Positions 1 to 8,241 of a DNA stretch of 64,000 bases are shown one piece after another. The DNA comes from JAITVB01 sp031553805 (lineage in GTDB: Bacteria > Bacteroidota > Bacteroidia > Bacteroidales > Rikenellaceae). The notes under the pieces are model-generated. The model saw only the letters and a list, made by a program, of their open reading frames with translations. It was not told the DNA's origin and ran no database searches. The translations under genes were made by a program, and so were the position numbers. The stretch covers positions 124,001 through 188,000 of the forward strand of contig JAVBLC010000005.1 in assembly GCA_031553805.1 (NCBI GenBank), written 5' to 3'. Each line of letters begins with the position of its first letter. Positions within the stretch are counted from its first letter, which is position 1.

Positions 1-202
1 CGGGAAAATTCCGGAAATCAAGGCGATCCACGCCGGACTGGAGTGCGGCATCATCGGTGGCGTCTATCCGAACCTCGACATGATCTCGTTCGGGCCGACG
101 ATCCGGTTCCCACATTCGCCGGACGAGAAGGTGCTCGTCCCCTCGGTTGAAAAATTCTGGAAATTCCTGGCGACCACCTTAGAAGACGCACCAGCCAAAT
201 AA
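1..202 (+). CDS. pepD: Xaa-His dipeptidase PepD (C-terminal part only)
   Basis: The last 66 residues of a cytosolic M20-family aminoacyl-histidine dipeptidase, a zinc enzyme that hydrolyses Xaa-His and other dipeptides. The reading frame is open from base 2 to the TAA. The motif HAGLECG, followed by YPNLDMISFGPT and HSPDEKV, is the typical C-terminal block of PepD, where the His and Glu/Asp residues take part in metal binding and dimer contacts. The start lies outside the window. Only 4 bases separate it from the lipid kinase gene that follows, so the two are probably cotranscribed. Confidence 0.9.
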   Translation, partial: GKIPEIKAIHAGLECGIIGGVYPNLDMISFGPTIRFPHSPDEKVLVPSVEKFWKFLATTLEDAPAK

Positions 203-206
203 CGAG

Positions 207-1187
207 ATGGTCATTGACACCGAAAACCGCTGGTTTGCCATTGTCAACCCCGTGGCCGGTGAAGGCCGGGGGTTGACCGATTGGCCCGTGATCAGCAAAT
301 TGCTGCGTGACAACCACATCGCGTTCGACTTTGCGTTTTCAGAGAAGAAGTACCACGCCATCGAGCTGACGGTCGAAGCGGTCAATAACGGCTACCGCCG
401 GATCATCATCGTTGGCGGCGACGGCACGATCCACGAAGTGATCAACGGCCTTTTTATTCAACAGGCCGTTTCGACGGCGAGCGTATTGCTTGCGGTGATC
501 GCCGTCGGCACGGGCAACGACTGGATCCGGATGTTCGGTATCCCGCGCAAGTATACCGAAGCGATCCGGGCGATGGTCGAAGGCCACTCGTTCCTGCAGG
601 ACGTGGGCGTCGTTTCCTATTACAAAAGCAATTTTCACCAGAAGCGCTATATGGCCAATGTGGCCGGCGTGGGGTTCGACGCGTTCGTCAATCGCAAGTA
701 TAATGACCTGAAAGAAGAGGGGCGTCACGGCAAGTGGCTCTACATTTGGAGTTCGTTCAAAGCGGTACTGCGTTATTCGTCGACACGGGTGCGGGTGACG
801 GTCGACGACCGGCAGGTGGTTGACGAGCCGGTCTACAGCGCGACGATCGGCATCGGTAAGTTCAACGGCGGCGGGATGCTCCAGGTGCCCGATGCTGTGG
901 CCGACGACGGCCTGTTCGACCTGACGGTGATCCGCAAGATCAGTCGCCTGGGCGTGATCTGGAATTTTCGATCGCTTTATAACGGCCGGATTTACGAAAT
1001 TCCGAAAATTTCACTGAACCGCGGGCGCAAAATAAAGATCGAATCCTCTCCCGAGATTGCGATCGAGGTCGACGGAGAAGCGCTCGGCTACTCTCCTTTT
1101 GAATTTGAAGTAGTAGACCGCGCGGTGCAAGTGATCGTTTCCGAAAAGTTCTTCAAAGCCCTAAAGGCCGAAACTTCCAACGTATAA
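207..1187 (+). CDS. Diacylglycerol kinase family lipid kinase (YegS/BmrU-like)
   Basis: A 326-residue soluble lipid kinase that transfers phosphate from ATP to diacylglycerol or a related lipid, probably at the inner membrane surface. The N-terminal catalytic domain has the nucleotide-binding motif GGDGT at residues 70-74, followed by IHEVINGL, and a second conserved block GTGNDWIR near residue 107. The C-terminal half is the beta-sandwich part of the family (GGGMLQVPDAVADDGLFDL, ending in IEVDGEA). Length is normal for the family. It follows pepD by 4 bases. The true lipid substrate cannot be read from the sequence. Confidence 0.9.
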   Translation: MVIDTENRWFAIVNPVAGEGRGLTDWPVISKLLRDNHIAFDFAFSEKKYHAIELTVEAVNNGYRRIIIVGGDGTIHEVINGLFIQQAVSTASVLLAVIAVGTGNDWIRMFGIPRKYTEAIRAMVEGHSFLQDVGVVSYYKSNFHQKRYMANVAGVGFDAFVNRKYNDLKEEGRHGKWLYIWSSFKAVLRYSSTRVRVTVDDRQVVDEPVYSATIGIGKFNGGGMLQVPDAVADDGLFDLTVIRKISRLGVIWNFRSLYNGRIYEIPKISLNRGRKIKIESSPEIAIEVDGEALGYSPFEFEVVDRAVQVIVSEKFFKALKAETSNV

Positions 1188-1204
1188 TAAAATTCAAAAA
1201 AACG

Positions 1205-1579
1205 ATGAAGAAAAGAATAAATACCTCCAACGCCCCGAAGGCTGTTGGTCCTTACAGTCAGGCGATCGAAGCCGGCGGCACGCTTTACGTTTCGGGACAA
1301 TTGCCCGTCGACCCGGCCACAGGCAATGTGCCCGACGCCGTCGAAGAACAAGCCGCCCAGGCGCTGACCAACCTGAAAGCGATCCTCGCGGAAGCGGGCT
1401 ACACGATGGACGACGTGGCCAAAACCACCGTCCTGCTCGACAATATGGACAACTTTGCGGCGGTCAACACGGTCTACGCCTCATTCTTCGCCGAACCGTT
1501 CCCTGCCCGCGCCTGCTACCAGGTGGCAAAATTGCCGCTGGGGGTGAAAGTCGAGATCGAAGCTATCGCCGCCAAATAA
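1205..1579 (+). CDS. ridA: RidA family reactive intermediate deaminase
   Basis: A 124-residue YjgF/YER057c/UK114 protein, the full usual length. RidA hydrolyses reactive 2-aminoacrylate and other enamine/imine intermediates made by PLP enzymes, releasing ammonia and a 2-keto acid. Visible hallmarks are GPYSQAI near the N-terminus, the YVSGQLPVDP strand, and the C-terminal block FPARACYQVAKLPLGVKVEIE, in which Arg102 and the Glu near 117-119 form the ligand pocket. It lies 17 bases after the lipid kinase and is followed by a strong terminator, so it likely closes that small operon. Confidence 0.95.
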   Translation: MKKRINTSNAPKAVGPYSQAIEAGGTLYVSGQLPVDPATGNVPDAVEEQAAQALTNLKAILAEAGYTMDDVAKTTVLLDNMDNFAAVNTVYASFFAEPFPARACYQVAKLPLGVKVEIEAIAAK

Positions 1580-1630
1580 GGAATTTAAATACTTACCTCG
1601 GTGAGCGGCGTTCTTGCACGGGGAAAATTT

Positions 1631-1667
1631 GTCAAAGCAAAGAGAATTTCCCTGTGCGGGGACGCAC
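1631..1667 (-). repeat. Dispersed gene-end repeat, copy 1
   Basis: Read on the minus strand this begins GTGCGTCCCCGCACAGGG and runs into AAATTCTCTTTGCTTTG, matching the repeats near 13.9, 16.7, 19.1, 29.1, 33.5 and 44.0 kb. The adjoining bases 1612-1630 contain an inverted partner (GCACGGGGAAA against TTTCCCTGTGC), so this copy can also fold into an imperfect hairpin. Confidence 0.7.
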
Positions 1668-1677
1668 CGCACCATAC

Positions 1678-1717
1678 AAAAAAATAACGGGACCCGGTGT
1701 GTTCCGTTATTTTTTTG
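1678..1717 (+). terminator. Rho-independent terminator after ridA
   Basis: An inverted repeat, AAAAAATAACGG against CCGTTATTTTTT, with a loop of about 14 bases and a T-run at the 3' end. It lies about 100 bases after the ridA stop. Confidence 0.75.
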
Positions 1718-1789
1718 TCCAAAGTCATATTTTGTCGTATCCCCGGGCCATTTTACAGTGAAAAATTTCGTTTTCTTTCGTTTTTTTAT

Positions 1790-1797
1790 TATTTTTG
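1790..1797 (+). promoter_or_regulatory. Candidate -7 promoter element of the carbohydrate locus
   Basis: TATTTTTG matches the Bacteroidetes -7 consensus TAnnTTTG and lies 26 bases before the aldolase ATG. The matching -33 position reads TTCG rather than TTTG, so this is only a partial match. Confidence 0.45.
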
Positions 1798-1822
1798 AGA
1801 AAATATTTTCTTATCCGAACTT

Positions 1823-2749
1823 ATGATTGCAAACCAATTTCCGCTGCGGGGCATCATCCCCCCGATGGTCACTCCCCTGATCGACAATGACACCCTCGAC
1901 AAAGCCGGCGTAGAACGCCTGATCGAGCACATGATCGCCGGGGGCATCCACGGCCTCTTCGTACTCGGAACCACCGGCGAAGCCCCCAGCCTGAGCTACG
2001 ACATCCGCTACCAGCTCGTCGAGCTTTCTTGCAAAATCGTCAACGGGAGAATTCCCGTCCTGGTGGGAATCACCGACACCTCTATCTCGGAAAGCCTCGC
2101 CCTGGCCGAACACGCAGCCCGCTGCGGCGCGTCGGCGGTGGTTTCTGCCCCACCCTACTATTTTGCTCCGGCCCAACAGGAGTTGATCGAGTTTTATACG
2201 GAACTGGCCGACGCCCTGCCGTTGCCGCTTTATTTATATAATATGCCCTCGCACGTAAAAGTGATCTTCGAGCCGCAGACCGTCCGCGCCCTGTCCGAAC
2301 ACCCCAATGTAGTGGGCCTCAAGGATAGCTCGTCGAACATGGTCTATTTCAACTCGTTGGTCCACATCATGCGCGACAAACCCGAGTTTTCGCTACTCGT
2401 CGGCCCCGAAGAACTGACAGCCGAGTGCGTGCTGCTGGGCGGCCACGGCGGTGTGAACGGCGGAGCCAATATGTTCCCGAAACTTTACGTAGACCTTTAC
2501 AATGCTGCTCTGGCGCGTGACATCGACCGCGTGCGCGAACTCCAGGCCCGCGTGATGGAGATCAGCACCACCTTATATAAAATAGGCAAATATGGTTCGA
2601 GTTTCCTGAAAGGCGTAAAATGTTCGCTGTCGCTGATGGGCATTTGCAACGATTTTGCGGCTGCCCCGTTCCGGAAATTCCGGGCCGAAGAGCGTGCGAA
2701 AGTACGCGAGATCCTGGAACGTTTAGACGTAAAAATCGAACAGCCTTAA
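1823..2749 (+). CDS. N-acetylneuraminate lyase/DHDPS family aldolase
   Basis: A 308-residue class I aldolase of the DapA/NanA superfamily, which splits or condenses pyruvate through a Schiff base. The GTTGE loop is at residues 49-53, Tyr139 lies in YLYNMPS, and the Schiff-base lysine is Lys167 in GLKDSSSN. True DapA has an arginine just after the YN-P-S segment that binds the semialdehyde carboxylate; here His144 stands in that place, so a role in lysine synthesis is unlikely. As first gene of a glycosidase and symporter operon it more likely cleaves a 2-keto-3-deoxy sugar acid such as sialic acid, Kdo or DHA. The exact substrate is inferred, not shown. Confidence 0.85.
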   Translation: MIANQFPLRGIIPPMVTPLIDNDTLDKAGVERLIEHMIAGGIHGLFVLGTTGEAPSLSYDIRYQLVELSCKIVNGRIPVLVGITDTSISESLALAEHAARCGASAVVSAPPYYFAPAQQELIEFYTELADALPLPLYLYNMPSHVKVIFEPQTVRALSEHPNVVGLKDSSSNMVYFNSLVHIMRDKPEFSLLVGPEELTAECVLLGGHGGVNGGANMFPKLYVDLYNAALARDIDRVRELQARVMEISTTLYKIGKYGSSFLKGVKCSLSLMGICNDFAAAPFRKFRAEERAKVREILERLDVKIEQP

Positions 2750-2762
2750 TTGTTTACGCGAA

Positions 2763-2782
2763 ACAGACCAGTACAGACCAGA
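2763..2782 (+). repeat. Tandem 10-bp direct repeat in the aldolase-symporter gap
   Basis: ACAGACCAGT is followed at once by ACAGACCAGA, in the 66-base spacer between the aldolase and symporter genes. It could be a regulator site or chance. There is no family knowledge to support either. Confidence 0.4.
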
Positions 2783-2815
2783 CTACTAACTAAAACCCAT
2801 AAAATGACCTGAGCG

Positions 2816-4306
2816 ATGGCAATGGGAATTACCACACTCGACTATATCGTCTTCTTCGTTTTTGTCCTGGGCGTAGTTGTCCTTGGATGTTCTTTTTATT
2901 TTCGCAGCCGCTCCAGCAATAATTTCACTTCGGCGGGCGGCAATATGCCTTCGTGGGTGGTGGGGATGTCGATCTTCGCCACGTTCGTCAGCAGCATCAG
3001 TTTCCTGGGGCTGCCGGGCGATGCCTACATGAAAAACTGGAACCCGTTCGTTTTCAGTTTATCGATCCCGCTCGCCTCATGGCTGGCGGCCAAGTTGTTC
3101 GTACCGCTCTACCGCAGCATGAACAGCGTATCGGCCTACAACTACCTTGAAGTGCGCTTTGGTTATTGGGCACGGGCTTACGCCTCGTCGTGCTACCTGC
3201 TCACACAGCTGGCGCGCGCCGGGTCGATCCTTTTCCTGATGGCCCTGCCAATGAACTATATGCTGGGTTGGGACATCCCGACGATCATCATCATCGCCGG
3301 CATCGCCACCCTCGTTTACTCGATGATGGGGGGCATCACCGCCGTGATCTGGACCGACACGATCCAGGGGATCATCCTGATCGTGGGCGCATTGGCTTGT
3401 GCGATCGTGCTCACGTTCTCGATGCCCGAAGGCCCCTCGCAACTGTTCGAGATTGCCCGCGAACACGACAAATTCTCGCTCGGCAGCTTCGGTATTTCAC
3501 TGAAAGAACCGACCTTCTGGGTAATCCTGATCTACGGATTGTTCATCAACTTGCAAAACTACGGGATCGACCAGAACTACGTGCAACGCTACATGACGAC
3601 CAAATCTGAACGCAGCGCCAAGTTTTCGACGCTGTTCGGCGGAATGCTGTATGTCCCTGTTTCGTTGCTGTTTGTCTATATCGGCACTGCACTGTTTGCC
3701 TACTATACCGCGCGTCCCGAGTTGCTCCCTGCGGGGATTTCGGGCGACCGCGTGTTTCCCTATTATATCATTTACGGGCTACCGACGGGCATCACCGGGT
3801 TGTTGATCGCTTCAATCTTCGCTGCCGGGATGAGCACCGTTTCGACGAGCATCAACAGCGCATCGACAGTAATTCTGACCGACTTTGTCAACCGCCTCTC
3901 GCCCAAGAAAGTGAGCGAAAAGCGCAACATGGCCGTGCTTTACGGCTCGTCGGCCCTGCTGGGGTTGGGCGGGGTGATCGTCGGGCTGCTGATGATGCAG
4001 GTCACTGGCGTACTCGATGCCTGGTGGAAACTCTCCTCGATTTTCTCAGGGGGGATGCTCGGGCTGTTCCTGTTGGGCTTCATTTCGAAAAAAGCAAAAA
4101 ATCCGCACGCGGTGGCGGGAGTCATTGTGGGCGTCCTGGTGATCGCCTGGATGAGCCTGAGCCCGTTCGTGTTCGAAGGCAGTTGGGTTCGTTTCCGCAG
4201 CGAGTTCCACATGAACCTAACCATTGTCTTCGGCACCACGGCCATTTTCCTCGTGGGCTTCTTGCTCTCCTTGATTCCCGGCGCTAAAAGAAACCAAACT
4301 AATTAA
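2816..4306 (+). CDS. Sodium:solute symporter (SSS family)
   Basis: A 496-residue polytopic inner-membrane symporter that moves a solute inward with Na+. The chain has about 13 hydrophobic spans and SSS hallmarks, such as the FATFVSSISFLGLPGDAY block around residue 55 and the GMSTVSTSINSAST sodium-site helix near residue 340. Sialic-acid transporters of this family have about the same length, but the family also carries many other sugars and sugar acids. The gene lies 66 bases after the aldolase and 24 bases before the first glycosidase, so it probably imports the product of this locus. Met3 is an alternative start. Confidence 0.9.
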   Translation: MAMGITTLDYIVFFVFVLGVVVLGCSFYFRSRSSNNFTSAGGNMPSWVVGMSIFATFVSSISFLGLPGDAYMKNWNPFVFSLSIPLASWLAAKLFVPLYRSMNSVSAYNYLEVRFGYWARAYASSCYLLTQLARAGSILFLMALPMNYMLGWDIPTIIIIAGIATLVYSMMGGITAVIWTDTIQGIILIVGALACAIVLTFSMPEGPSQLFEIAREHDKFSLGSFGISLKEPTFWVILIYGLFINLQNYGIDQNYVQRYMTTKSERSAKFSTLFGGMLYVPVSLLFVYIGTALFAYYTARPELLPAGISGDRVFPYYIIYGLPTGITGLLIASIFAAGMSTVSTSINSASTVILTDFVNRLSPKKVSEKRNMAVLYGSSALLGLGGVIVGLLMMQVTGVLDAWWKLSSIFSGGMLGLFLLGFISKKAKNPHAVAGVIVGVLVIAWMSLSPFVFEGSWVRFRSEFHMNLTIVFGTTAIFLVGFLLSLIPGAKRNQTN

Positions 4307-4330
4307 AAACCCAAAAAATAACGAAAAACT

Positions 4331-5755
4331 ATGAAAACCATTCGTCGGATCTTATTGATCGCCCTGGTATGCATATGCTCGGCCGCCGCCCTGCAAGCGC
4401 AACAACGTGACCGCGGACCGTGGAGCCACGGCAAACTCAAGGTGAGCGACAACCACCGCTACCTCTGTTACGAAGACGGTACGCCTTTCTTCTGGCTGGG
4501 CGACACCGGCTGGCTGATGCCGCAGCGCCTGAACCGCGAAGAGGTGGGCCACTACCTGACCGAACGCGCCGCACAAGGTTTTAACGTCGTTCAGATCCAG
4601 ACCGTTAATGGCATTCCGAACGTCAACGTTTATGGGGAATACTCGTTTACCGACACCGATCATTTTGACCAGATCGACAAGCCGGGTGTGTACGGCTACT
4701 GGGACCATGTGGACTTCATCGTGCGGACAGCTGCCTCGAAAGGTATCTACATCGCGATGGTTCCGACCTGGGGCGGCCCTGTGAAATCGGGTGTTTTCTC
4801 GAAAGAAGGAGCTGTAGCTTATGTAAAATTCCTGGCCCTGCGCTACAAAGACTCGCCGAACATCATCTGGCTCAACGGCGGCGACCTGATTCCGGAAGGC
4901 ACGATGGATATCTGGAACGCGATGGGCAACACGATCAAACAGTATGACCCGAACCACCTGATGACCTTCCACCCGATCGGCCGCACCAACTCAGTGACCT
5001 GGTTCAACGACGCGCCGTGGCTCGATTTCAATATGTTCCAGTCGGGTCACCGCCGCTACGGCCAAATGCTGCGCCGCGACGGCAACAAGCCCTACACGGG
5101 CAAATTCCAGGAAGAGGACAACTGGCGTTACATCGACGACGCCTTTTCGAAAAATCCGCTGCGCCCTATCATTGACGGCGAACCGTCTTATGAAGGCATC
5201 CCGCACGGGCTGCACGACTATGACGAACCGGTATGGGAAGCCGGCGACGCCCGCCGCTTCGCCTATTGGGCGGTATTCGGCGGCGCTTTCGGCCACACCT
5301 ACGGCAGCAACGCTATCATGCAGTTCTACCGTCCGGGCTACGGCGGCGCTTACGGCAACAACACCCCCTGGACCGAAGCCCTCTACTCGCCCGGTGCGAT
5401 GCAGATGAAATACCTGAAAGACCTAATCCTTGCCCTCCCCTTCTTTGACCGCGTTGCCGACCAAAGCGTGCTGATCGGCAACAACGGAGAGCGCTACGAC
5501 CGCATCAGCGCCACCCGCGGCAACGATTACATCCTGGCCTATACTTATAACGGCTGCGACATCGAGGTCGACCTGACCAAGATCTCGGGCGCGAAGAAAG
5601 ACGCCTGGTGGATGAACCCGCGCGACGGCGTGAAGACCTATATCGGCTCGTATGAGGGCAAAAGCGCCCGCTTCTATCCCCCGGGCCGCTACCGCGTGGG
5701 CAACGACTGGGTGCTGGTCGTAACCGATGCTTCGAAAGACTATTTTAAGAAATAA
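4331..5755 (+). CDS. GH140-type apiosidase-like glycoside hydrolase (DUF4038), copy 1
   Basis: A 474-residue secreted enzyme with a signal peptide ending about AALQAQ. It has an N-terminal (beta/alpha)8 barrel of the DUF4038/apiosidase type (WLGDTGWLMP, GFNVVQIQ) and a small C-terminal beta-domain (from about residue 385) of the type called a putative collagen-binding domain. Candidate acid and nucleophile are Asp185 in WLNGGD and Glu284 in IDGEPSYE. They align in spacing with the catalytic pair of the Bacteroides apiosidase BT1012, which acts on rhamnogalacturonan-II. A second family member follows directly. Release of apiose or a similar terminal sugar is an inference; other DUF4038 members may have different substrates. 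Confidence 0.85.
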   Translation: MKTIRRILLIALVCICSAAALQAQQRDRGPWSHGKLKVSDNHRYLCYEDGTPFFWLGDTGWLMPQRLNREEVGHYLTERAAQGFNVVQIQTVNGIPNVNVYGEYSFTDTDHFDQIDKPGVYGYWDHVDFIVRTAASKGIYIAMVPTWGGPVKSGVFSKEGAVAYVKFLALRYKDSPNIIWLNGGDLIPEGTMDIWNAMGNTIKQYDPNHLMTFHPIGRTNSVTWFNDAPWLDFNMFQSGHRRYGQMLRRDGNKPYTGKFQEEDNWRYIDDAFSKNPLRPIIDGEPSYEGIPHGLHDYDEPVWEAGDARRFAYWAVFGGAFGHTYGSNAIMQFYRPGYGGAYGNNTPWTEALYSPGAMQMKYLKDLILALPFFDRVADQSVLIGNNGERYDRISATRGNDYILAYTYNGCDIEVDLTKISGAKKDAWWMNPRDGVKTYIGSYEGKSARFYPPGRYRVGNDWVLVVTDASKDYFKK

Positions 5756-5776
5756 CCCACACTTAAACGAAATGCT

Positions 5777-7198
5777 ATGAAAAAATTAGCTCTCTTGTTA
5801 TTGGGTATTGCGGCGATCGCCTGCGGCACGAGCAATACAAAACAGGCCGAATCGAGCCGCCTGCCGGCACTGAAAATTTCGGAAAACGGCCGCTACTTTA
5901 TGAACGAAGACGGCAGCCCTTTCTTCTGGCTGGGCGACACCGGCTGGCTCTTGCCTAACAAAATGACCCGCGAAGAAGGCGCCGAATACCTCAAAGTGCG
6001 TGGTGAACAGGGATTTAATGTGATCCAGGTAATGGTGCTCCATAACGTGCGCAATGTCAATGTTTACGGCGACACCGCCCTGCTGAAACGCAACGTGGCC
6101 CAGCCGGTCACCACCGAAGGCAACGACCCGGCCGATTCGCTCCAGTATGATTACTGGGACCACCTCGACTACTTCATTAATGAAGCCGAGAAGAACGGTC
6201 TCTACATGGCACTCGTTCCCGTATGGGGGTCGAACGTAGGTAGCGGCCATGTGAACCAGGAACAAGCCAAGATCTACGGCGAATGGATCGCTAACCGCTA
6301 CAAAGACCAGTCGAACATCATCTGGTTGAACGGCGGCGACATCCAGGGCAAGGACTCGATTGAAGTATGGCGGGCACTGGGTGAAGCCATCCGCCGCACT
6401 GACCCCAACCATCTGATGACCTACCACCCGCGCGGCCGCACCACATCATCGATGTGGTTCCACGACGAGCAGTGGCTCGATTTCAATATGTTCCAGTCGG
6501 GCCACCGCAGCTATGCCCAGGGCCAGAACGAAGGCGAACGTGAATACGGCGAAGACAACTGGAAATACATCCAGGAAGACTACGCCAAAGTGCCGGCCAA
6601 ACCGACCCTCGACGGCGAACCTTCGTATGAAAACATTCCGATCGGCCTGCACGACAAAGACAACGGCTACTGGAAAGCGGCCGACATCCGCCGCTATGCC
6701 TACTGGTCGGTATTTGCCGGCGGTGCAGGCTTTACCTACGGCGAAAGCTCGCTGATGCAGATGCTGCACCAGTCGGAACTCGACAAACGCACTGATCCCA
6801 AAGCCCTCTACGGCGCCTGGATGGACTGGAACAAAGCCATGTACTCCGAAGCCGCTACCCAAATGCATTTTATGAAAGAGTTGATGTTGTCGCGTCCCTA
6901 TTTCGTGCGTGTGCCCGACCAATCGCTTATCGCCGGTGAAAACGGTGAAAAGTATGACTACATCACCGCCACCCGCGGCGACGACTATGCTATGTTCTAC
7001 ACCTACACCGGTCGTCCCTTCTCCGTGAACATGGGCAAAATCGCCGGCGACCAGGTGAAAGCCAGCTGGTTCTCCCCGCGCGACGGCGTCGTTACCGAGA
7101 TCGACGTGTTCCCCAACAGCGGCATCATCGAGTTCACCCCTCCGGGCGGAAAGGCCGACGGGAACGACTGGGTACTTTTGCTGGATACTAAGAAGTAA
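5777..7198 (+). CDS. GH140-type apiosidase-like lipoprotein (DUF4038), copy 2
   Basis: A 473-residue paralogue of the preceding gene, collinear along its whole length (WLGDTGWLLP, NIIWLNGGD, LDFNMFQSGHRSY, LDGEPSYENIP). It differs in having a lipoprotein signal with Cys16 (GIAAIAC), so it is likely anchored in the outer membrane, while copy 1 appears soluble or periplasmic. The candidate catalytic pair is Asp188 and Glu281. It has an extra insertion near residues 101-124 and again around 326, close to the barrel rim, which may change substrate choice. The 21-base gap to copy 1 indicates one transcript. The paralogues probably remove related sugars from one glycan. Confidence 0.85.
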   Translation: MKKLALLLLGIAAIACGTSNTKQAESSRLPALKISENGRYFMNEDGSPFFWLGDTGWLLPNKMTREEGAEYLKVRGEQGFNVIQVMVLHNVRNVNVYGDTALLKRNVAQPVTTEGNDPADSLQYDYWDHLDYFINEAEKNGLYMALVPVWGSNVGSGHVNQEQAKIYGEWIANRYKDQSNIIWLNGGDIQGKDSIEVWRALGEAIRRTDPNHLMTYHPRGRTTSSMWFHDEQWLDFNMFQSGHRSYAQGQNEGEREYGEDNWKYIQEDYAKVPAKPTLDGEPSYENIPIGLHDKDNGYWKAADIRRYAYWSVFAGGAGFTYGESSLMQMLHQSELDKRTDPKALYGAWMDWNKAMYSEAATQMHFMKELMLSRPYFVRVPDQSLIAGENGEKYDYITATRGDDYAMFYTYTGRPFSVNMGKIAGDQVKASWFSPRDGVVTEIDVFPNSGIIEFTPPGGKADGNDWVLLLDTKK

Positions 7199-7233
7199 AG
7201 CCTAATCACGAAAATTTCTAAACAGAAACAACG

Positions 7234-8229
7234 ATGAAAAAGTTTTTAGTGCTTTTGGCCGTAGCGTTTTCGGCTTTCGCCTGCGGGCCGAAAGAAGAGC
7301 CGAAAAACGTCTATATGATGACTGGTTTTCACGAACCGGCCGACTCGGGGATGCGCCTGATCTACAGCCATGACGGTTACCATTGGACTGATCTGGGTTG
7401 TGTGTGGATCGCTCCCGAAGTGGGTACCCAGAAGGTAATGCGCGACCCCTCGATCGTACAGGGTCCCGACGGCACGTTCCACCTGGTGTGGACCTCGAGC
7501 TGGCGCCAGGACAACGGTTTTGGCCACTCTTCGTCGAAAGACCTGATCAACTGGACGCCTCAGGACCACATCGACGTGATGACGGCCTACGACACGCTGA
7601 CCAACAACGTGTGGGCCCCCGAACTTTTCTATGATGATGCCGACGGATACTATTACATTTACTGGTCTTCCGCGATCCCCGGCAAATACGAAGGCCACCG
7701 CCAGTATTACACCAAAACGAAGGACTGGTTGATCTTTACGCCTGCCGAACTTTTTTATGACCCCGGTTATAACTCCATTGACGGGGCTGTCATGAAACGC
7801 GGCAAGGACGACTATGTGTTGGCCGTGAAAGACAACCGCAAACCAGGTTACAGCAACATCCACCTGGCGTTCGGCACCACCCCCGGCGGTCCCTGGAGCG
7901 GCGAAACCACCCCGTTCGGCCCCGAGTATTCCGAAGGCCCGACGTGGTGTAAGGTACCCGAAGGCTGGCTGATCTATTATGACGCTTACCGCCAGTACCG
8001 TTTCGGCGCCCACCTGACGACCGATTTCCAGAACTTTACAGATGTGTCGGACAAGATCGACATCCCGAAAGGCCACAAGCACGGGACCGTCTTTATGACC
8101 ACCGAATCGATCCTGAACGGCCTGAAAGCCGCCGCCCCCGAAAAGATCCGTCAGGATTCGATCTCACGGGCCGCTGCCGCCGAAGCTGCTGCAACCGCCG
8201 CTGCCGATTCCCTTACAAAACAACAATAA
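7234..8229 (+). CDS. GH43-type five-bladed propeller lipoprotein
   Basis: A 331-residue lipoprotein (Cys17 in SAFACGP) with a five-bladed beta-propeller of clan GH-F. The expected acidic triad is visible: Asp71 in MRDPSIV (base), Asp183 in NSIDGAV (pKa modulator) and Glu234 in SEGPTW (acid). The block WAPELFYDDADGYYYIYWS is typical of GH43 arabinosidases and related enzymes. The last 30 residues are an Ala-rich tail with no propeller features and probably low structure. It sits between the apiosidase-like pair and two sialidase-fold proteins, so it likely trims a neighbouring sugar such as L-arabinofuranose. The substrate is not provable here. Confidence 0.8.
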   Translation: MKKFLVLLAVAFSAFACGPKEEPKNVYMMTGFHEPADSGMRLIYSHDGYHWTDLGCVWIAPEVGTQKVMRDPSIVQGPDGTFHLVWTSSWRQDNGFGHSSSKDLINWTPQDHIDVMTAYDTLTNNVWAPELFYDDADGYYYIYWSSAIPGKYEGHRQYYTKTKDWLIFTPAELFYDPGYNSIDGAVMKRGKDDYVLAVKDNRKPGYSNIHLAFGTTPGGPWSGETTPFGPEYSEGPTWCKVPEGWLIYYDAYRQYRFGAHLTTDFQNFTDVSDKIDIPKGHKHGTVFMTTESILNGLKAAAPEKIRQDSISRAAAAEAAATAAADSLTKQQ

Positions 8230-8241
8230 CCGAGAGTGATT

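Noticed and set aside
339..728. Long open frame on the opposite strand to the lipid kinase
   Set aside because: It mirrors a confirmed gene, has odd composition and no recognisable protein features. Many similar antisense frames across the window were left out for this reason.
1481..1675. A 64-codon minus-strand frame crossing the first repeat
   Set aside because: The frame is read through ridA antisense and repeat copy 1. It only shows that the repeat can be translated, and no start or function is supported.
1823..2749. Annotation of this aldolase as dapA
   Set aside because: The carboxylate-binding arginine of DapA is replaced by His144, and the gene heads a sugar operon. dapB elsewhere in the window does not change this.
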